A stretch of DNA of 14,225 nt from JBBQZU01 sp041749535 (GCA_041749535.1 JBGTBE010000089.1:1-14225); one strand, 5' to 3'. Counted from the first letter of the stretch, positions 1-8,652 are shown. The notes: generated from the letters alone by a model not told the origin. Program-made: numbers and translations.

Positions 1-14
1 TGGTCAAGCTCCAT
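1..14 (-). CDS. Possible first codons of a downstream gene, cut by the window edge
   Basis: An ATG on the minus strand at 14..12 opens a frame reading Met-Glu-Leu-Asp before the window ends. It lies 18 bases beyond the TAG stop of the coiled-coil gene, a spacing typical of the next gene in an operon. Only four complete codons are visible, so neither a product nor the reality of the gene can be judged. The stretch could equally be untranslated sequence. Confidence 0.25.
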
Positions 15-32
15 CTGTAATTTTTCAAAGTT

Positions 33-761
33 CTAATCTGCTTCAATAGCTTGCTTAAGAAGACTCTCCAATTCTTTATTTACAGCTTTGGGGTCCATAG
101 TTTTAATTTCTGCATCAAGTGCCTCGATAGAGGAGTTTAGGGTATTATACTCAGTCTCGACTGCGATAATTCGTTTCTCATTTTCATCAATCTTACGCTG
201 TGTTGATTCCACTTCCTTCTGAGATTTCGATGCAGTTTTATCAAGGCTGTTTACTTCTTTTTGAATTACCTTTTCTCTATCCATTTTTTGCTGATCTTTA
301 GAAACGCCGCTTAGATCAGCTTGTATGGCCTGCAATTCACTGCGTTTGGCATTGCCTTGGGCTGAAGATGTGGCTTGCTCTAGCTCAGCGGCTTTTATGG
401 TTGCGCTGAGTTTTGTTTGTGTCTTTTCTAAGGATCGTTTGTCTTTGTCAAGTTTTTTTAGTGCTTTTCGATTTGTCTTCAAAGTAGCAACCTTTTGATC
501 ATAACCAAAGGCTTCAAAAGCAGCTCTTTTCTGATTGTGCATTTCCCTTATATTCTCAGCATCGCGTTTTGCTTGTTCAGCAGCTGGTCGCACCTTTACC
601 AAGCTCTTTTCAAGTTTCTCAATCTCTTTCTCTTCATCTTTCACATATCGCTCTAGCTCATTTATTTCAGATTTGAGCGCAGACTTTTCAGCAGCTTCAT
701 TCTGCGATAGTGCAGGTAGTGCAATTAGGAACACGAATACAGTAAAAAGGGTAGCTTTCAT
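33..761 (-). CDS. Secreted coiled-coil protein of unknown function
   Basis: This 242-residue protein begins with a Sec signal peptide: Met-Lys, a hydrophobic stretch to about residue 16, and a likely cleavage site after Ala-Leu-Ser near residue 19. The rest is almost entirely charged heptad-like helix rich in Lys, Glu, Ala and Gln, with no cysteine and no enzymatic motif, so a long periplasmic coiled coil is expected. Such proteins usually act as scaffolds or spacers, but no family was recognised and no function is assigned. Its ATG shares the ATGA sequence at 761..758 with the TGA stop of the upstream thioredoxin-like gene, so the two are almost certainly co-transcribed and translationally coupled. 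The stop is TAG. Confidence 0.8.
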   Translation of the reverse strand: MKATLFTVFVFLIALPALSQNEAAEKSALKSEINELERYVKDEEKEIEKLEKSLVKVRPAAEQAKRDAENIREMHNQKRAAFEAFGYDQKVATLKTNRKALKKLDKDKRSLEKTQTKLSATIKAAELEQATSSAQGNAKRSELQAIQADLSGVSKDQQKMDREKVIQKEVNSLDKTASKSQKEVESTQRKIDENEKRIIAVETEYNTLNSSIEALDAEIKTMDPKAVNKELESLLKQAIEAD

Positions 762-1393
762 AATTTATCGGTTTGGGTGGGCACTGATTCAGTCAAGGTC
801 GAAAACATGCTGGTTAGTTCTTTCATAAGTGAAAGCCCCTTGTTTTTCGTATACCATTCATGCACCTGTATTGCAAAAGTATCAAAAGGAACCGAATGCT
901 CTATTAACTTTTTGTAATCTAGTACCATTCTCTGTACTTCTGCTGGCCTCGGCCCCCATGATGCTATTTCTTCAATACCATCTTCTTTGTATATGATCAA
1001 TTTTGGAATTGATCTAGAGCCATAGGTTAGATGTAAATCCATAAATGCTGGGTTTTCATCGCGGTATATTATTCTCAATTCCACACCGGTAACATCAGCC
1101 AAAGCTGCTATGACAGGTAAGTTTTGGGCTGCATCCCCACACCATGCCTCAGTTATGGCGATCCACTTGGTGCTAAATGGTATTGCATTCACTACAGCAA
1201 TCAATTTTTCGTCGAGCACCGTTGTTTTACCAAGCCTTCGCATTCGCTTAAGGTTTAGCTTGGTGTAATCAGCGAGTATCTGGGTTTGATGTGGACCGCT
1301 TGTTTCACCTGCTTCAACATATTTTATGACATCATTTAAATATTCATCGTATGATATAGATGCTTCTAGTGCTTGTTTTACAATTGTTATCAT
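758..1393 (-). CDS. Thioredoxin-fold protein with a single active-site cysteine
   Basis: This 211-residue protein has no signal peptide and should be cytoplasmic. The thioredoxin fold shows as a beta strand leading into Trp84-Cys85-Gly86-Asp87-Ala88, placed like the CxxC of thioredoxin, and a cis-proline motif Ser-Ile-Pro-Lys near residue 130. It resembles the Thioredoxin_9 type of thioredoxin-family protein known from Bacteroidota and Firmicutes. Cys85 is the only cysteine in the protein, so a classical dithiol reaction is not possible; a monothiol, binding or non-redox role is more likely (inference). About 70 helical residues precede the fold. The gene overlaps the downstream coiled-coil gene by ATGA and is divergent from the alpha/beta hydrolase gene across only 60 bases. 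The stop is TGA. Confidence 0.85.
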   Translation of the reverse strand: MITIVKQALEASISYDEYLNDVIKYVEAGETSGPHQTQILADYTKLNLKRMRRLGKTTVLDEKLIAVVNAIPFSTKWIAITEAWCGDAAQNLPVIAALADVTGVELRIIYRDENPAFMDLHLTYGSRSIPKLIIYKEDGIEEIASWGPRPAEVQRMVLDYKKLIEHSVPFDTFAIQVHEWYTKNKGLSLMKELTSMFSTLTESVPTQTDKL

Positions 1394-1453
1394 TTTTAAA
1401 ACCTATTTTTAAGTATTAAAACCCCGTACTTTGTTGAATTGTTCAATTAGCCT

Positions 1454-2278
1454 ATGACCTTCCTTGAAGTGGTAGTAGTCCTGTGTGCAATATACCTCTT
1501 GGTATGCTTGTTTTACTTTATTTTTCAGGAACGATTGCTTTTTGTGCCCATTGGTGGTTGGCATCCGGATAAACCCATTGAGTTGGGAAGTGATTTTGAA
1601 GAACTTACTCTGAGCGGAATTGAAGGAGGTACCATACACGCTATCCACATCAAAGCCAGGCAGTCCCGAGGATGTATTTTATATTTTCACGGAAACACTG
1701 GAAGCTTGGTACGATGGGGACCCATAGCAGAAGAGCTCACGTCCTTTGGCTTTGATGTATTTCTTGCCGACTACCGAGGCTATGGCCGCAGCTGTGGCAA
1801 GCGAACAGAAGAAATACTTTATGCTGATACTTTGCTCTGCTATAAGCACCTGCTTACCAAATACCGGGAAGAAGAGATATGCCTGTACGGCAGATCACTC
1901 GGCTCTGCAATGGTTTGTTGGCTGGCGGGACGCACCAAACCCAATGCAGTAATTCTTGAAACGCCTTTCAATAGCATGTTGGAGGTTGCTAAATACCATT
2001 CAAGGTTTATACCGGTTAAGTTTTTCCTTCGATATTCATTCAGGAATGATATTCATTTACGAGGAGCGCAGTCACCCACCTTGATAGCGCACGGTACCAA
2101 GGACCGGATCGTTCCTTACAGGCTTGGACTCAAACTCTACCAATCGGTCAAGGATCGCATTCACTGCGAAATGATTACTATTCCTGGAGGTAAGCATGGC
2201 AACCTAAATGGGTACCCAGTTTTCCATCAGGGAGTTGAGCGATTTCTAAACCAACACTTTAAACAATTGAAAGATTGA
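1454..2278 (+). CDS. Membrane-anchored alpha/beta hydrolase (BEM46/ABHD13-like)
   Basis: This 274-residue serine hydrolase has an N-terminal membrane anchor at about residues 4-24, followed by a single alpha/beta hydrolase domain. The oxyanion segment is His79-Gly80-Asn81. The nucleophile elbow is Gly146-Arg-Ser148-Leu-Gly150, the acid is Asp217 in Gly-Thr-Lys-Asp, and the base is His248 in Gly-Lys-His-Gly. The Leu-Ala-Asp-Tyr-Arg-Gly-Tyr-Gly segment near 104-111 is typical of the BEM46/ABHD13/YfhR group. The triad is complete, so an active esterase, lipase or thioesterase is expected; the substrate cannot be told. It is a lone plus-strand gene, divergent from the thioredoxin-like gene and convergent with the ABC permease (42-base gap with no clear terminator). 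The stop is TGA. Confidence 0.9.
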   Translation: MTFLEVVVVLCAIYLLVCLFYFIFQERLLFVPIGGWHPDKPIELGSDFEELTLSGIEGGTIHAIHIKARQSRGCILYFHGNTGSLVRWGPIAEELTSFGFDVFLADYRGYGRSCGKRTEEILYADTLLCYKHLLTKYREEEICLYGRSLGSAMVCWLAGRTKPNAVILETPFNSMLEVAKYHSRFIPVKFFLRYSFRNDIHLRGAQSPTLIAHGTKDRIVPYRLGLKLYQSVKDRIHCEMITIPGGKHGNLNGYPVFHQGVERFLNQHFKQLKD

Positions 2279-2320
2279 ATGCCTGGATTTATTCTCTAGC
2301 CCCCAAACTTTAGGACAAAT

Positions 2321-5300
2321 CTATATCTCCTCTACGGTTTTCACATTGTCGGTAATTACCCTTTCAATTAACATTCGCCTGGGATCAATTGCAGCTTTGG
2401 CCGGAAAGCTGTCAGTCAACAAGGTAAAGCTCGATGCATTTTTAGTTACCTGCACACGTTTCCATGTACTGAGTCTTTTTTCGTCACTGTCATTGTAAAC
2501 CCCGATATCTACCCAATCCTGCAATTTGTGTTCTGATTCATTTCCAAGCGAATCTGCATACAATTTACGCGACTCCATTTCAAATGACACCTCATACTTT
2601 CCATTTGGTAGTTTCTTGGCGGTGGCTTCCTTGAGCCTGAAATCGTACAATGTGATGTTCTTAATCCAGTCTTCAATGAGGTATTTAAGGCTATCAGGCA
2701 CCCTTGGATCCAGGTGCCGCAGGTAATCGAGTGAAGTAGGGTAGGGAGGCTCAGCATATCGGTACTCTTCCAAAAAGCTTCGGAGAGAAGTATTCATACT
2801 GTCTTCACCAATATAATCTTGCAGCGCATAGAGCAACACACTTCCTTTTCCATAATGAATGTACTGCTGATTTTCGACCTTGTACAAGGGAAGTTCCTTT
2901 TCAGCTTCACCACTTCGGCCCCTCAAATAGCGGTCGTAGTCGTACTTCAGGAAATTCTTCATCTTCATATCATCACCACCTGATTGCTCCTTCATAACCA
3001 TAAGGCTACTGTACTCAGAGAAACTTTCAGTGAGCATTGTTCCTCCTTGCATCAGTGCCGGTATTTCCTGGTGCGCCCACCATTGATGCGCCATTTCATG
3101 GGCAATAACTGCATCAATCACATTGTTTTCTGTTTCATCTTCGAGATTTATGATAAACCCGAAGCTTTCAGAATACGGCATTGTACCCGGAAAAGCCTGG
3201 GCGAAAGTGCTGTATCTCGGAAATTCCAGGATTCTGGCTTGCTTGTGATAATAAGGTCCAAAGTGTTTTTCGTAATACGCGAATGAGCGCTTTACAGCAT
3301 CCATCATTCTCGGCACATTAATTCCGTGGCCCGGATGATGGTACACTTCAATATCAACAGCTCCATACTTAGCCCGTGCCACTTCGTAACGCGCTGACAT
3401 AAAATTGTAGAAATTCTGTGATGGTTGATCTAATTTATAATGAAAATATCTCCGTCCATCGGCAGTCCACTCCCGGATGAGAGATCCCGGTGCGACTGCA
3501 ATCTGATCAGGAGATGTAGAAATAACCGACTCAACGTTTACCCAGTCAGCCAATCCATCGGTCAGATAGTTGGAAAGACACACATGTCCGCATGGATATT
3601 CCAGCTTCGGCATGCGGTCCTTTGGCAGCAACCCATATTTCTTCCTGTCATTTTTATCGCCCAATTCAACACCTTCGGAATAACCGAGGCTTGGTAAAAT
3701 GTCGAAATTGTTAAGGAAGGTTCCATTCTCAAGAATGTTTGTATTACCTATACTATTTGTGAACCCTTTGGTGATGTACGATGTTTTGATGTTAATCTCC
3801 AAAGAATCACCAGGCAGCATGGACACTCCCAACTTGAATATCATGAAGCCTAGCTCTTTATCGTCATTAACCAGGGTCGCTCCGGGTATATCAATTTCGT
3901 TCGACCAGCTTTGGTTATAATTGAAATACAGCGTATCAATAGCCAATTGGGACTTATTCAAGAACTTGGCTTCTGCTTTTACATATACATCTCTCTTTTC
4001 AGGGATGATGTCGATGACATAGGAAATGTCAGTGAGCACAGGAAGAGGTTTGCCCTGATGTATTTTGTACTTCTTCTCATATTCTACAGCTTCCAGTTCT
4101 TGCTGCTTATCAGATTTATAAGGATTTAGAATGATGGTATTGTAGTATACAAATCCAGCCAAGGCGAGCCATACCACTCCCGTTAAACCAAAGGCCAATC
4201 GGGTGCCTTTGTTGAAATTTGATCTAGCCACTTTCAGCTTTTCGCGAAAGCCCGAAACCACACTCCTGGGCCAAAATAACCCTGCAATGAGAATTAAAAG
4301 GACCGCAAAAACAAGCCAATATGCATCAAACCACAAGGTGCCTATGAAGCTGGGACCGAATCCGCTCATGTCTGAATAGAATATGCCCGGCGATCCACCT
4401 GGTTGCAGCATGTTGCTCTCCCAATGCACCACCGAAAGCAATATACTCCACACGGTGATAAAGAGTATCCCTGCGAAATACCCTATGTATCTGTTGTTTA
4501 GAATAGTTTGGAGCAAAACGAAAAGTGATGCTAAGATGATGTAGCCCGGAAGGGTATCTACAAGAAAATCAATAAGGTATACATCTAGTTCAATGGCGGT
4601 ATAGCCCCGCAATAATTGTGCTGATATACCCATCAGAACAAAAAGGATGTGGAGAAGCACAGCAATCGAAACCAGACTGGCCACCTTTGCGAATATGCTA
4701 ATAAAGTTCTTATGTGGTGTAGCATTAATCACCTCATGAATCTGGCTTACCCTGTCTCTCCAAACCAGCTCCCCGCTAAAGAAAATTACCACGATTAACA
4801 TGAAAAGTCCTGTGCTACCTGAAATATCTTCCATTACCTTGTAGGTGACTGGATAGGATTGGAGACCATAGTACTCGTAGCCTTCTATAAGACTGATAAA
4901 AAGCAACAATACACCGAATATGGCTACGATTCTAAAAACCACATTCTTAATGATGCTCAATGTATTGGCCTTGTAAAAGCTCATGAATTGCAGCCAGTTC
5001 AGGTTGCCTCCGAAACTAGAAATCGCTGCAGGCTTGGCAAGGGCTCTTACATTCTGACTGTCATCGCTTTCGGTCTTTATTTTTCGTTTGCTAAAACGCA
5101 TTTTTTCCCGAAAAGAAAAACTTATAAAAGATAGGGAGGAAACCAGAATTCCTACACCAAGCCAGAGCAGCCTATTCTGTAATATGAGTCCTTCAAATAC
5201 TGGACTTAGTGTATTTCTTTCTGTAGGGGTAAAATAGCGGCTGTATACATTAAACGTGCGAATTCCAAACACATCGGTTATTGCCGCAATGGTTTCATTG

Positions 5301-5911
5301 TCAATGTCGGAAAGAAAAGTTCCCGATGCAAAGTAGGCCACTATAATCGCCATAGCACCTACGAAAGACACGATGGTATTTTTGTACCTGTGCGCAAGGA
5401 AAAAGATAATACTTCCCGCCACAAACATGTTTGGAAGTATAAAGATGAAATAGTTGTTGATGAGCGTGGCTGAGAAAAACGGACCAATCCGGTCTGCATC
5501 TATCCAACCTGCAAGTGGACCAACTATGGAGCCCACCAAAGCTCCGAAATACACTCCCAACATGGGTATGGTAGAAAGGATAAGCGCTCCTACAAATCTT
5601 CCCCAAAAGTATCCAGACTTGCGAATGGGAAGATGAAACATAATCTCATTGAACTGATTGTTGTGGTCTCGCAATGCAGCATTGTTGAAAAATGCAGCTG
5701 CGAAGAGCAGCCCAAATATTCCTAGAATCAATGTGAATGTAGTGAGGGTATATGGAGAGTTTCGGAATACATTGCCAACTGCACCACCTATTTGCACATT
5801 ATCACTGCCCACAGCGCCAAAACACATCAGCGCTACGATGAGAAAAAATATATAGAGCATAGGGCTCTTGAAGGCCGTTTTGAGCTCTAGCTTTAGAAAT
5901 TCTATGAACAT
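2321..5911 (-). CDS. ABC-2 permease fused to an M1-family metallopeptidase
   Basis: This 1196-residue fusion starts with an ABC-2-type permease half (about 1-270, with repeated hydrophobic helices) and a charged linker. A second permease half follows (about 320-550), then a further membrane helix near 572-590, and an M1 peptidase-like region from about 620 to the end. The peptidase carries His938-Glu939-Met-Ala-His942 and a downstream Glu962 as probable zinc ligands. It also has Pro-Gly-Thr-Met-Pro-Tyr-Ser-Glu at 908-915 where other M1 enzymes have the GAMEN motif, and a candidate catalytic Tyr1020 before Gly-Lys-Gly-Ser. The metal-binding residues look intact. This architecture is known in Bacteroidota as ABC transporter permease/M1 family aminopeptidase. 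The peptidase probably faces the periplasm (inference), and the cargo is unknown. The ATG lies 12 bases after the ATPase stop, so the two form one transporter. Confidence 0.93.
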   Translation of the reverse strand: MFIEFLKLELKTAFKSPMLYIFFLIVALMCFGAVGSDNVQIGGAVGNVFRNSPYTLTTFTLILGIFGLLFAAAFFNNAALRDHNNQFNEIMFHLPIRKSGYFWGRFVGALILSTIPMLGVYFGALVGSIVGPLAGWIDADRIGPFFSATLINNYFIFILPNMFVAGSIIFFLAHRYKNTIVSFVGAMAIIVAYFASGTFLSDIDNETIAAITDVFGIRTFNVYSRYFTPTERNTLSPVFEGLILQNRLLWLGVGILVSSLSFISFSFREKMRFSKRKIKTESDDSQNVRALAKPAAISSFGGNLNWLQFMSFYKANTLSIIKNVVFRIVAIFGVLLLFISLIEGYEYYGLQSYPVTYKVMEDISGSTGLFMLIVVIFFSGELVWRDRVSQIHEVINATPHKNFISIFAKVASLVSIAVLLHILFVLMGISAQLLRGYTAIELDVYLIDFLVDTLPGYIILASLFVLLQTILNNRYIGYFAGILFITVWSILLSVVHWESNMLQPGGSPGIFYSDMSGFGPSFIGTLWFDAYWLVFAVLLILIAGLFWPRSVVSGFREKLKVARSNFNKGTRLAFGLTGVVWLALAGFVYYNTIILNPYKSDKQQELEAVEYEKKYKIHQGKPLPVLTDISYVIDIIPEKRDVYVKAEAKFLNKSQLAIDTLYFNYNQSWSNEIDIPGATLVNDDKELGFMIFKLGVSMLPGDSLEINIKTSYITKGFTNSIGNTNILENGTFLNNFDILPSLGYSEGVELGDKNDRKKYGLLPKDRMPKLEYPCGHVCLSNYLTDGLADWVNVESVISTSPDQIAVAPGSLIREWTADGRRYFHYKLDQPSQNFYNFMSARYEVARAKYGAVDIEVYHHPGHGINVPRMMDAVKRSFAYYEKHFGPYYHKQARILEFPRYSTFAQAFPGTMPYSESFGFIINLEDETENNVIDAVIAHEMAHQWWAHQEIPALMQGGTMLTESFSEYSSLMVMKEQSGGDDMKMKNFLKYDYDRYLRGRSGEAEKELPLYKVENQQYIHYGKGSVLLYALQDYIGEDSMNTSLRSFLEEYRYAEPPYPTSLDYLRHLDPRVPDSLKYLIEDWIKNITLYDFRLKEATAKKLPNGKYEVSFEMESRKLYADSLGNESEHKLQDWVDIGVYNDSDEKRLSTWKRVQVTKNASSFTLLTDSFPAKAAIDPRRMLIERVITDNVKTVEEI

Positions 5912-5923
5912 ATTTATTCGGGA

Positions 5924-6805
5924 TTAGGCGTGAACACCAGAGTGAATTTTAACGAAGAATACATCTTCCAGATTGGGTTCCACCGCTGAGAAGCCATCAC
6001 CAGGATTGGAGTCGCTGAGCACATGTATTTGGGGCTTTCCAGCTACCATTTTGTCTGATATCACGTGGTGTGTTGACCTGTAGGTATCCACTGCTGATCG
6101 ATCCACAGCCTTCATCCAAACTTTTCCCTTCAATTCAGTGAGTACGACTTCCGGAGAACCTGTGTACACAATTTTGCCAAGATTCATAATAGCCATAGCA
6201 GAGCACAATTCCCTTACATCGTCCACAATGTGGGTAGAGAGTATTACCACCACTTCCTGTCCCACATCGGCTAGAAGATTGTGAAATCTATTTCGTTCAC
6301 CAGGGTCTAATCCTGCAGTAGGTTCATCAACGATAATAAGGCGGGGGTTGCCAATGAGTGCCTGGGCAATACCAACCCTTTGTTTCATTCCACCAGAGAA
6401 TCCCTTTACGCTTTTGTTCTTCTTATCGAAGAGGTTTACCTTTTCAAGGAGATAATGCACCAATTCCTTGCGCTCTCCTTTCCGGGAAATGCCCTTTAAG
6501 ATTGCAACATGATCAAGAAGTTGCTCTGCGGTAATTCTTGGATATACACCAAACTCTTGCGGGAGGTAACCCAATACCTTTCGCAGCTCAGTAGGATTAT
6601 TCAGTATGTCAATGTCATCGAGCGTAGCAGAACCTGAGTCGGCTTCCTGCAGAGTGGCCAATGTTCGCATTAGGCTAGATTTACCCGCTCCGTTAGGCCC
6701 TAGCAATCCAAACATTCCGTTCGAAATCTCAAGACTTACATCGTCAAGCGCTTTAACTCCATTTGGATAAATTTTAGATAGATTTTGGATTCGAAGAGTG
6801 GCCAT
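5924..6805 (-). CDS. ABC transporter ATP-binding protein
   Basis: This 293-residue nucleotide-binding subunit is predicted to drive the adjacent permease/peptidase fusion. All ATPase motifs are present: Walker A Gly36-Pro-Asn-Gly-Ala-Gly-Lys42-Ser, Q-loop Gln83, signature Ser137-Gly-Gly-Met-Lys-Gln, Walker B ending Asp160-Glu161, and switch His192. About 70 C-terminal residues beyond the core follow the pattern of ABC-2 exporter ATPases, ending in a Glu-Asp-Val-Phe-Phe segment near 280-284. There is no signal peptide, so it should sit on the cytoplasmic face of the inner membrane. The stop is TAA, 12 bases before the permease ATG. The 154 bases upstream, to the subtilase stop, hold no promoter that I can defend. 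Confidence 0.95.
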   Translation of the reverse strand: MATLRIQNLSKIYPNGVKALDDVSLEISNGMFGLLGPNGAGKSSLMRTLATLQEADSGSATLDDIDILNNPTELRKVLGYLPQEFGVYPRITAEQLLDHVAILKGISRKGERKELVHYLLEKVNLFDKKNKSVKGFSGGMKQRVGIAQALIGNPRLIIVDEPTAGLDPGERNRFHNLLADVGQEVVVILSTHIVDDVRELCSAMAIMNLGKIVYTGSPEVVLTELKGKVWMKAVDRSAVDTYRSTHHVISDKMVAGKPQIHVLSDSNPGDGFSAVEPNLEDVFFVKIHSGVHA

Positions 6806-6959
6806 AGATTTCGGGTTAAATTTGGCGCAATATATAAAAGCGCAGAGATCTTCAGGTTTGAATTAAGCCGAGAGTGAAATAATAAGGTTAAACGGAAGTA
6901 TCTGGTTAGGAACGGGACCCTAAAAGGCGCCTACTATCCAGTCAAGGGTGACCATAGCT

Positions 6960-8561
6960 TTAATTTACTGCAACTTCAGCATTGATTCTTCCCCAACCGA
7001 ATTGTCCATCGCGTGCTGGGTAAAAATTGGATGATTGCTTCATCCGTCCTAATACATTTTCTCTGGATTGTGATGTGTTTGTAGACCACACAAGTGCAGC
7101 AATGCCAGCTGCAGTTGCAGTTGCTACTGATGAACCTCCGGTATAGGCAGGAGCTATTCCTGTGTTTGCCAATGTAAGTGGGGTTCGATTAGAGTTGCTC
7201 ATGTCTTCCATAGTAACTACAAAATCTACCTCAGGACCGCTGTGGCAGGAAGTGCATTTCTCCATGTTGCCAAGTGGACCTGTTTTAATCCCGGTTACTG
7301 CAAATGTGTTACTAAGATTAGCAGGGAAAACGACCCCAACAAAAGTGGTAAATGTGAATGATGTACCTGCTGCGATGAAAATCATTTTGCCTTGATTGTA
7401 TGCAAAGTTGATGGCATCAGTCACTTGACCGCTAGAAAACAAGTCGCCCATTGACATGGATATAATTTTAAGGTCAGCTCTGTTTCCCAATAGGGTAAAG
7501 GCGTCGCTTACACCATCTTTCTCACTGCTTGCATTCACCACTACATCTTCACTAGCCCTAATCGCTATCAGGTTGCTTTTCCATGCAACACCACTTGGGG
7601 CACCATCACTATTAAAAGGAGCAACCAGCGTTCCTGCCATATTTGTGCCATGGCCACATTGATCATCTGGCCCGTCGTTGGAGCAAAAAATAAAAAATGT
7701 ACATGTTTCGTGCGTTCCCAATTTCTCAATGGTTCGGTTAGATGAGTATCCATTTCCAAATTGCGCACCTAGCTTCGCTTGTGATGGAGAAACTCCAGTG
7801 TCGATAAGGCCTACGGTGATATTTGCACCCTGACTCACCGGTCACGCCTTGTGTATTTTCATGGGAATATAGTTCCAACTCACCATAGCACCCTGAGGTG
7901 CCATATAAAAATCTGATGTTGGAACATTGGGCGCTGGGACGTTTCCCCCACATCCGCTGTCAGAGCGATCTACATTGTTGCTCTCCTCAATACCAAAACC
8001 CATGGGTTCGCAATATCTGGTAACTGAAAAGTTTCTCAGAGTAGCAAGAATTTCATAATCCCAAACACGCAGGTTAAGGTAGGGAAGGGGCTTCTCACCA
8101 AATGCCAGGATATCTTCACTTACCCATGTGCGATAGGTGTAGCGTCGGTTGTATTCAGAGATTAAAAAGTCCAATATAGCTTCCCTCACCACTTTCCACG
8201 ATCCGGAGTTTGGATCAATCAGGTGAATGCTTTCATCTAGTCCCATAAATCCATCAGGCTGATAGCCAAGAGAAATGATGGAATCGGTTGCAACCGCGGC
8301 GCTCCAAATGATGTAGTCATTCATTTCACTCCAGTGAAAAATTCCTTTGGAATCAATACTGTTGATCGCCATCTCACTCAATTCTTCATAGGTGAGCGGT
8401 TCTCGCCCTGCCAAAGGTTCTATTTCATTGAGTAAATGAAGTGAAAGTGGCGGATGTTCACTTGCCGTCTGCTCTTCCGCGATATCCTTTTGGCAAGAGG
8501 TCGCAACACTAAATATACCAATCAAAGCAATGATTGGAACGCATTTACAATTTCTTATCAT
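6960..8561 (-). pseudogene. Subtilase (S8) lipoprotein interrupted by an in-frame TGA
   Basis: Read through one TGA at 7844..7842, this frame encodes 533 residues of one continuous S8 protease. Residues 1-239 hold a lipoprotein signal with a probable lipobox Val-Ala-Thr-Ser-Cys23 and a helical/propeptide-like region with Arg-Tyr-Cys-Glu-Pro-Met near its end. Codon 240 is TGA. The catalytic domain follows directly: Asp254 in Gly-Leu-Ile-Asp-Thr-Gly, His304 in Cys-Gly-His-Gly-Thr, and Ser478 in Gly-Gly-Ser-Ser-Val-Ala-Thr. Both sides are in the same frame, so this is a point nonsense change, not an indel. Trp is the expected residue there, which one G-to-A change would convert to TGA. A GTG two codons later could restart translation but would lack a signal peptide. 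The gene may be recently inactivated, a sequencing error, or read through. The TAA stop is at 6962..6960. Confidence 0.8.
7842..7844 (-). other. Premature TGA codon in the subtilase
   Basis: The minus-strand codon is TGA, between the Lys-Ala and Pro-Val-Ser-Gln-Gly codons just ahead of the catalytic Asp motif. The next base is C, a context often described as leaky for termination. The window uses TGA as a genuine stop in genes with ATGA overlaps (758..761 and 11169..11172), so a genome-wide UGA=Trp code is unlikely. Confidence 0.85.
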
Positions 8562-8652
8562 GGTTGCATAGAATTAGGTATAAATAAAGTGAAAATTCTG
8601 TTTATGCGTGGCGCACACTGTAAAAAAAATGCTGTGACCAACAGATTTCCAG

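Noticed and set aside
1427..1433. TACTTTG as a -7 box for the alpha/beta hydrolase
   Set aside because: It is one base short of TAnnTTTG and no TTG occurs at the proper distance.
1409..1648. Minus-strand open frame of 79 codons opposite the alpha/beta hydrolase start
   Set aside because: Antisense to a strongly supported gene and without domain signal.
6805..6959. Terminator or promoter between the subtilase and the ABC ATPase
   Set aside because: Only short GC palindromes (AGGCGCCT) and a weak TATATTG box are present; none meets a usable standard.
6960..7838. The catalytic half of the subtilase as a separate gene from a GTG at 7838
   Set aside because: It would lack any signal peptide and begin inside the conserved domain entry, and the frame is continuous with the upstream half.
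6960..8561. Genome-wide UGA = Trp genetic code as the reason for the in-frame TGA
   Set aside because: Several intact genes here end in TGA at sensible places, two of them within ATGA overlaps with the next start codon (758..761 and 11169..11172), so TGA is a normal stop in this genome.
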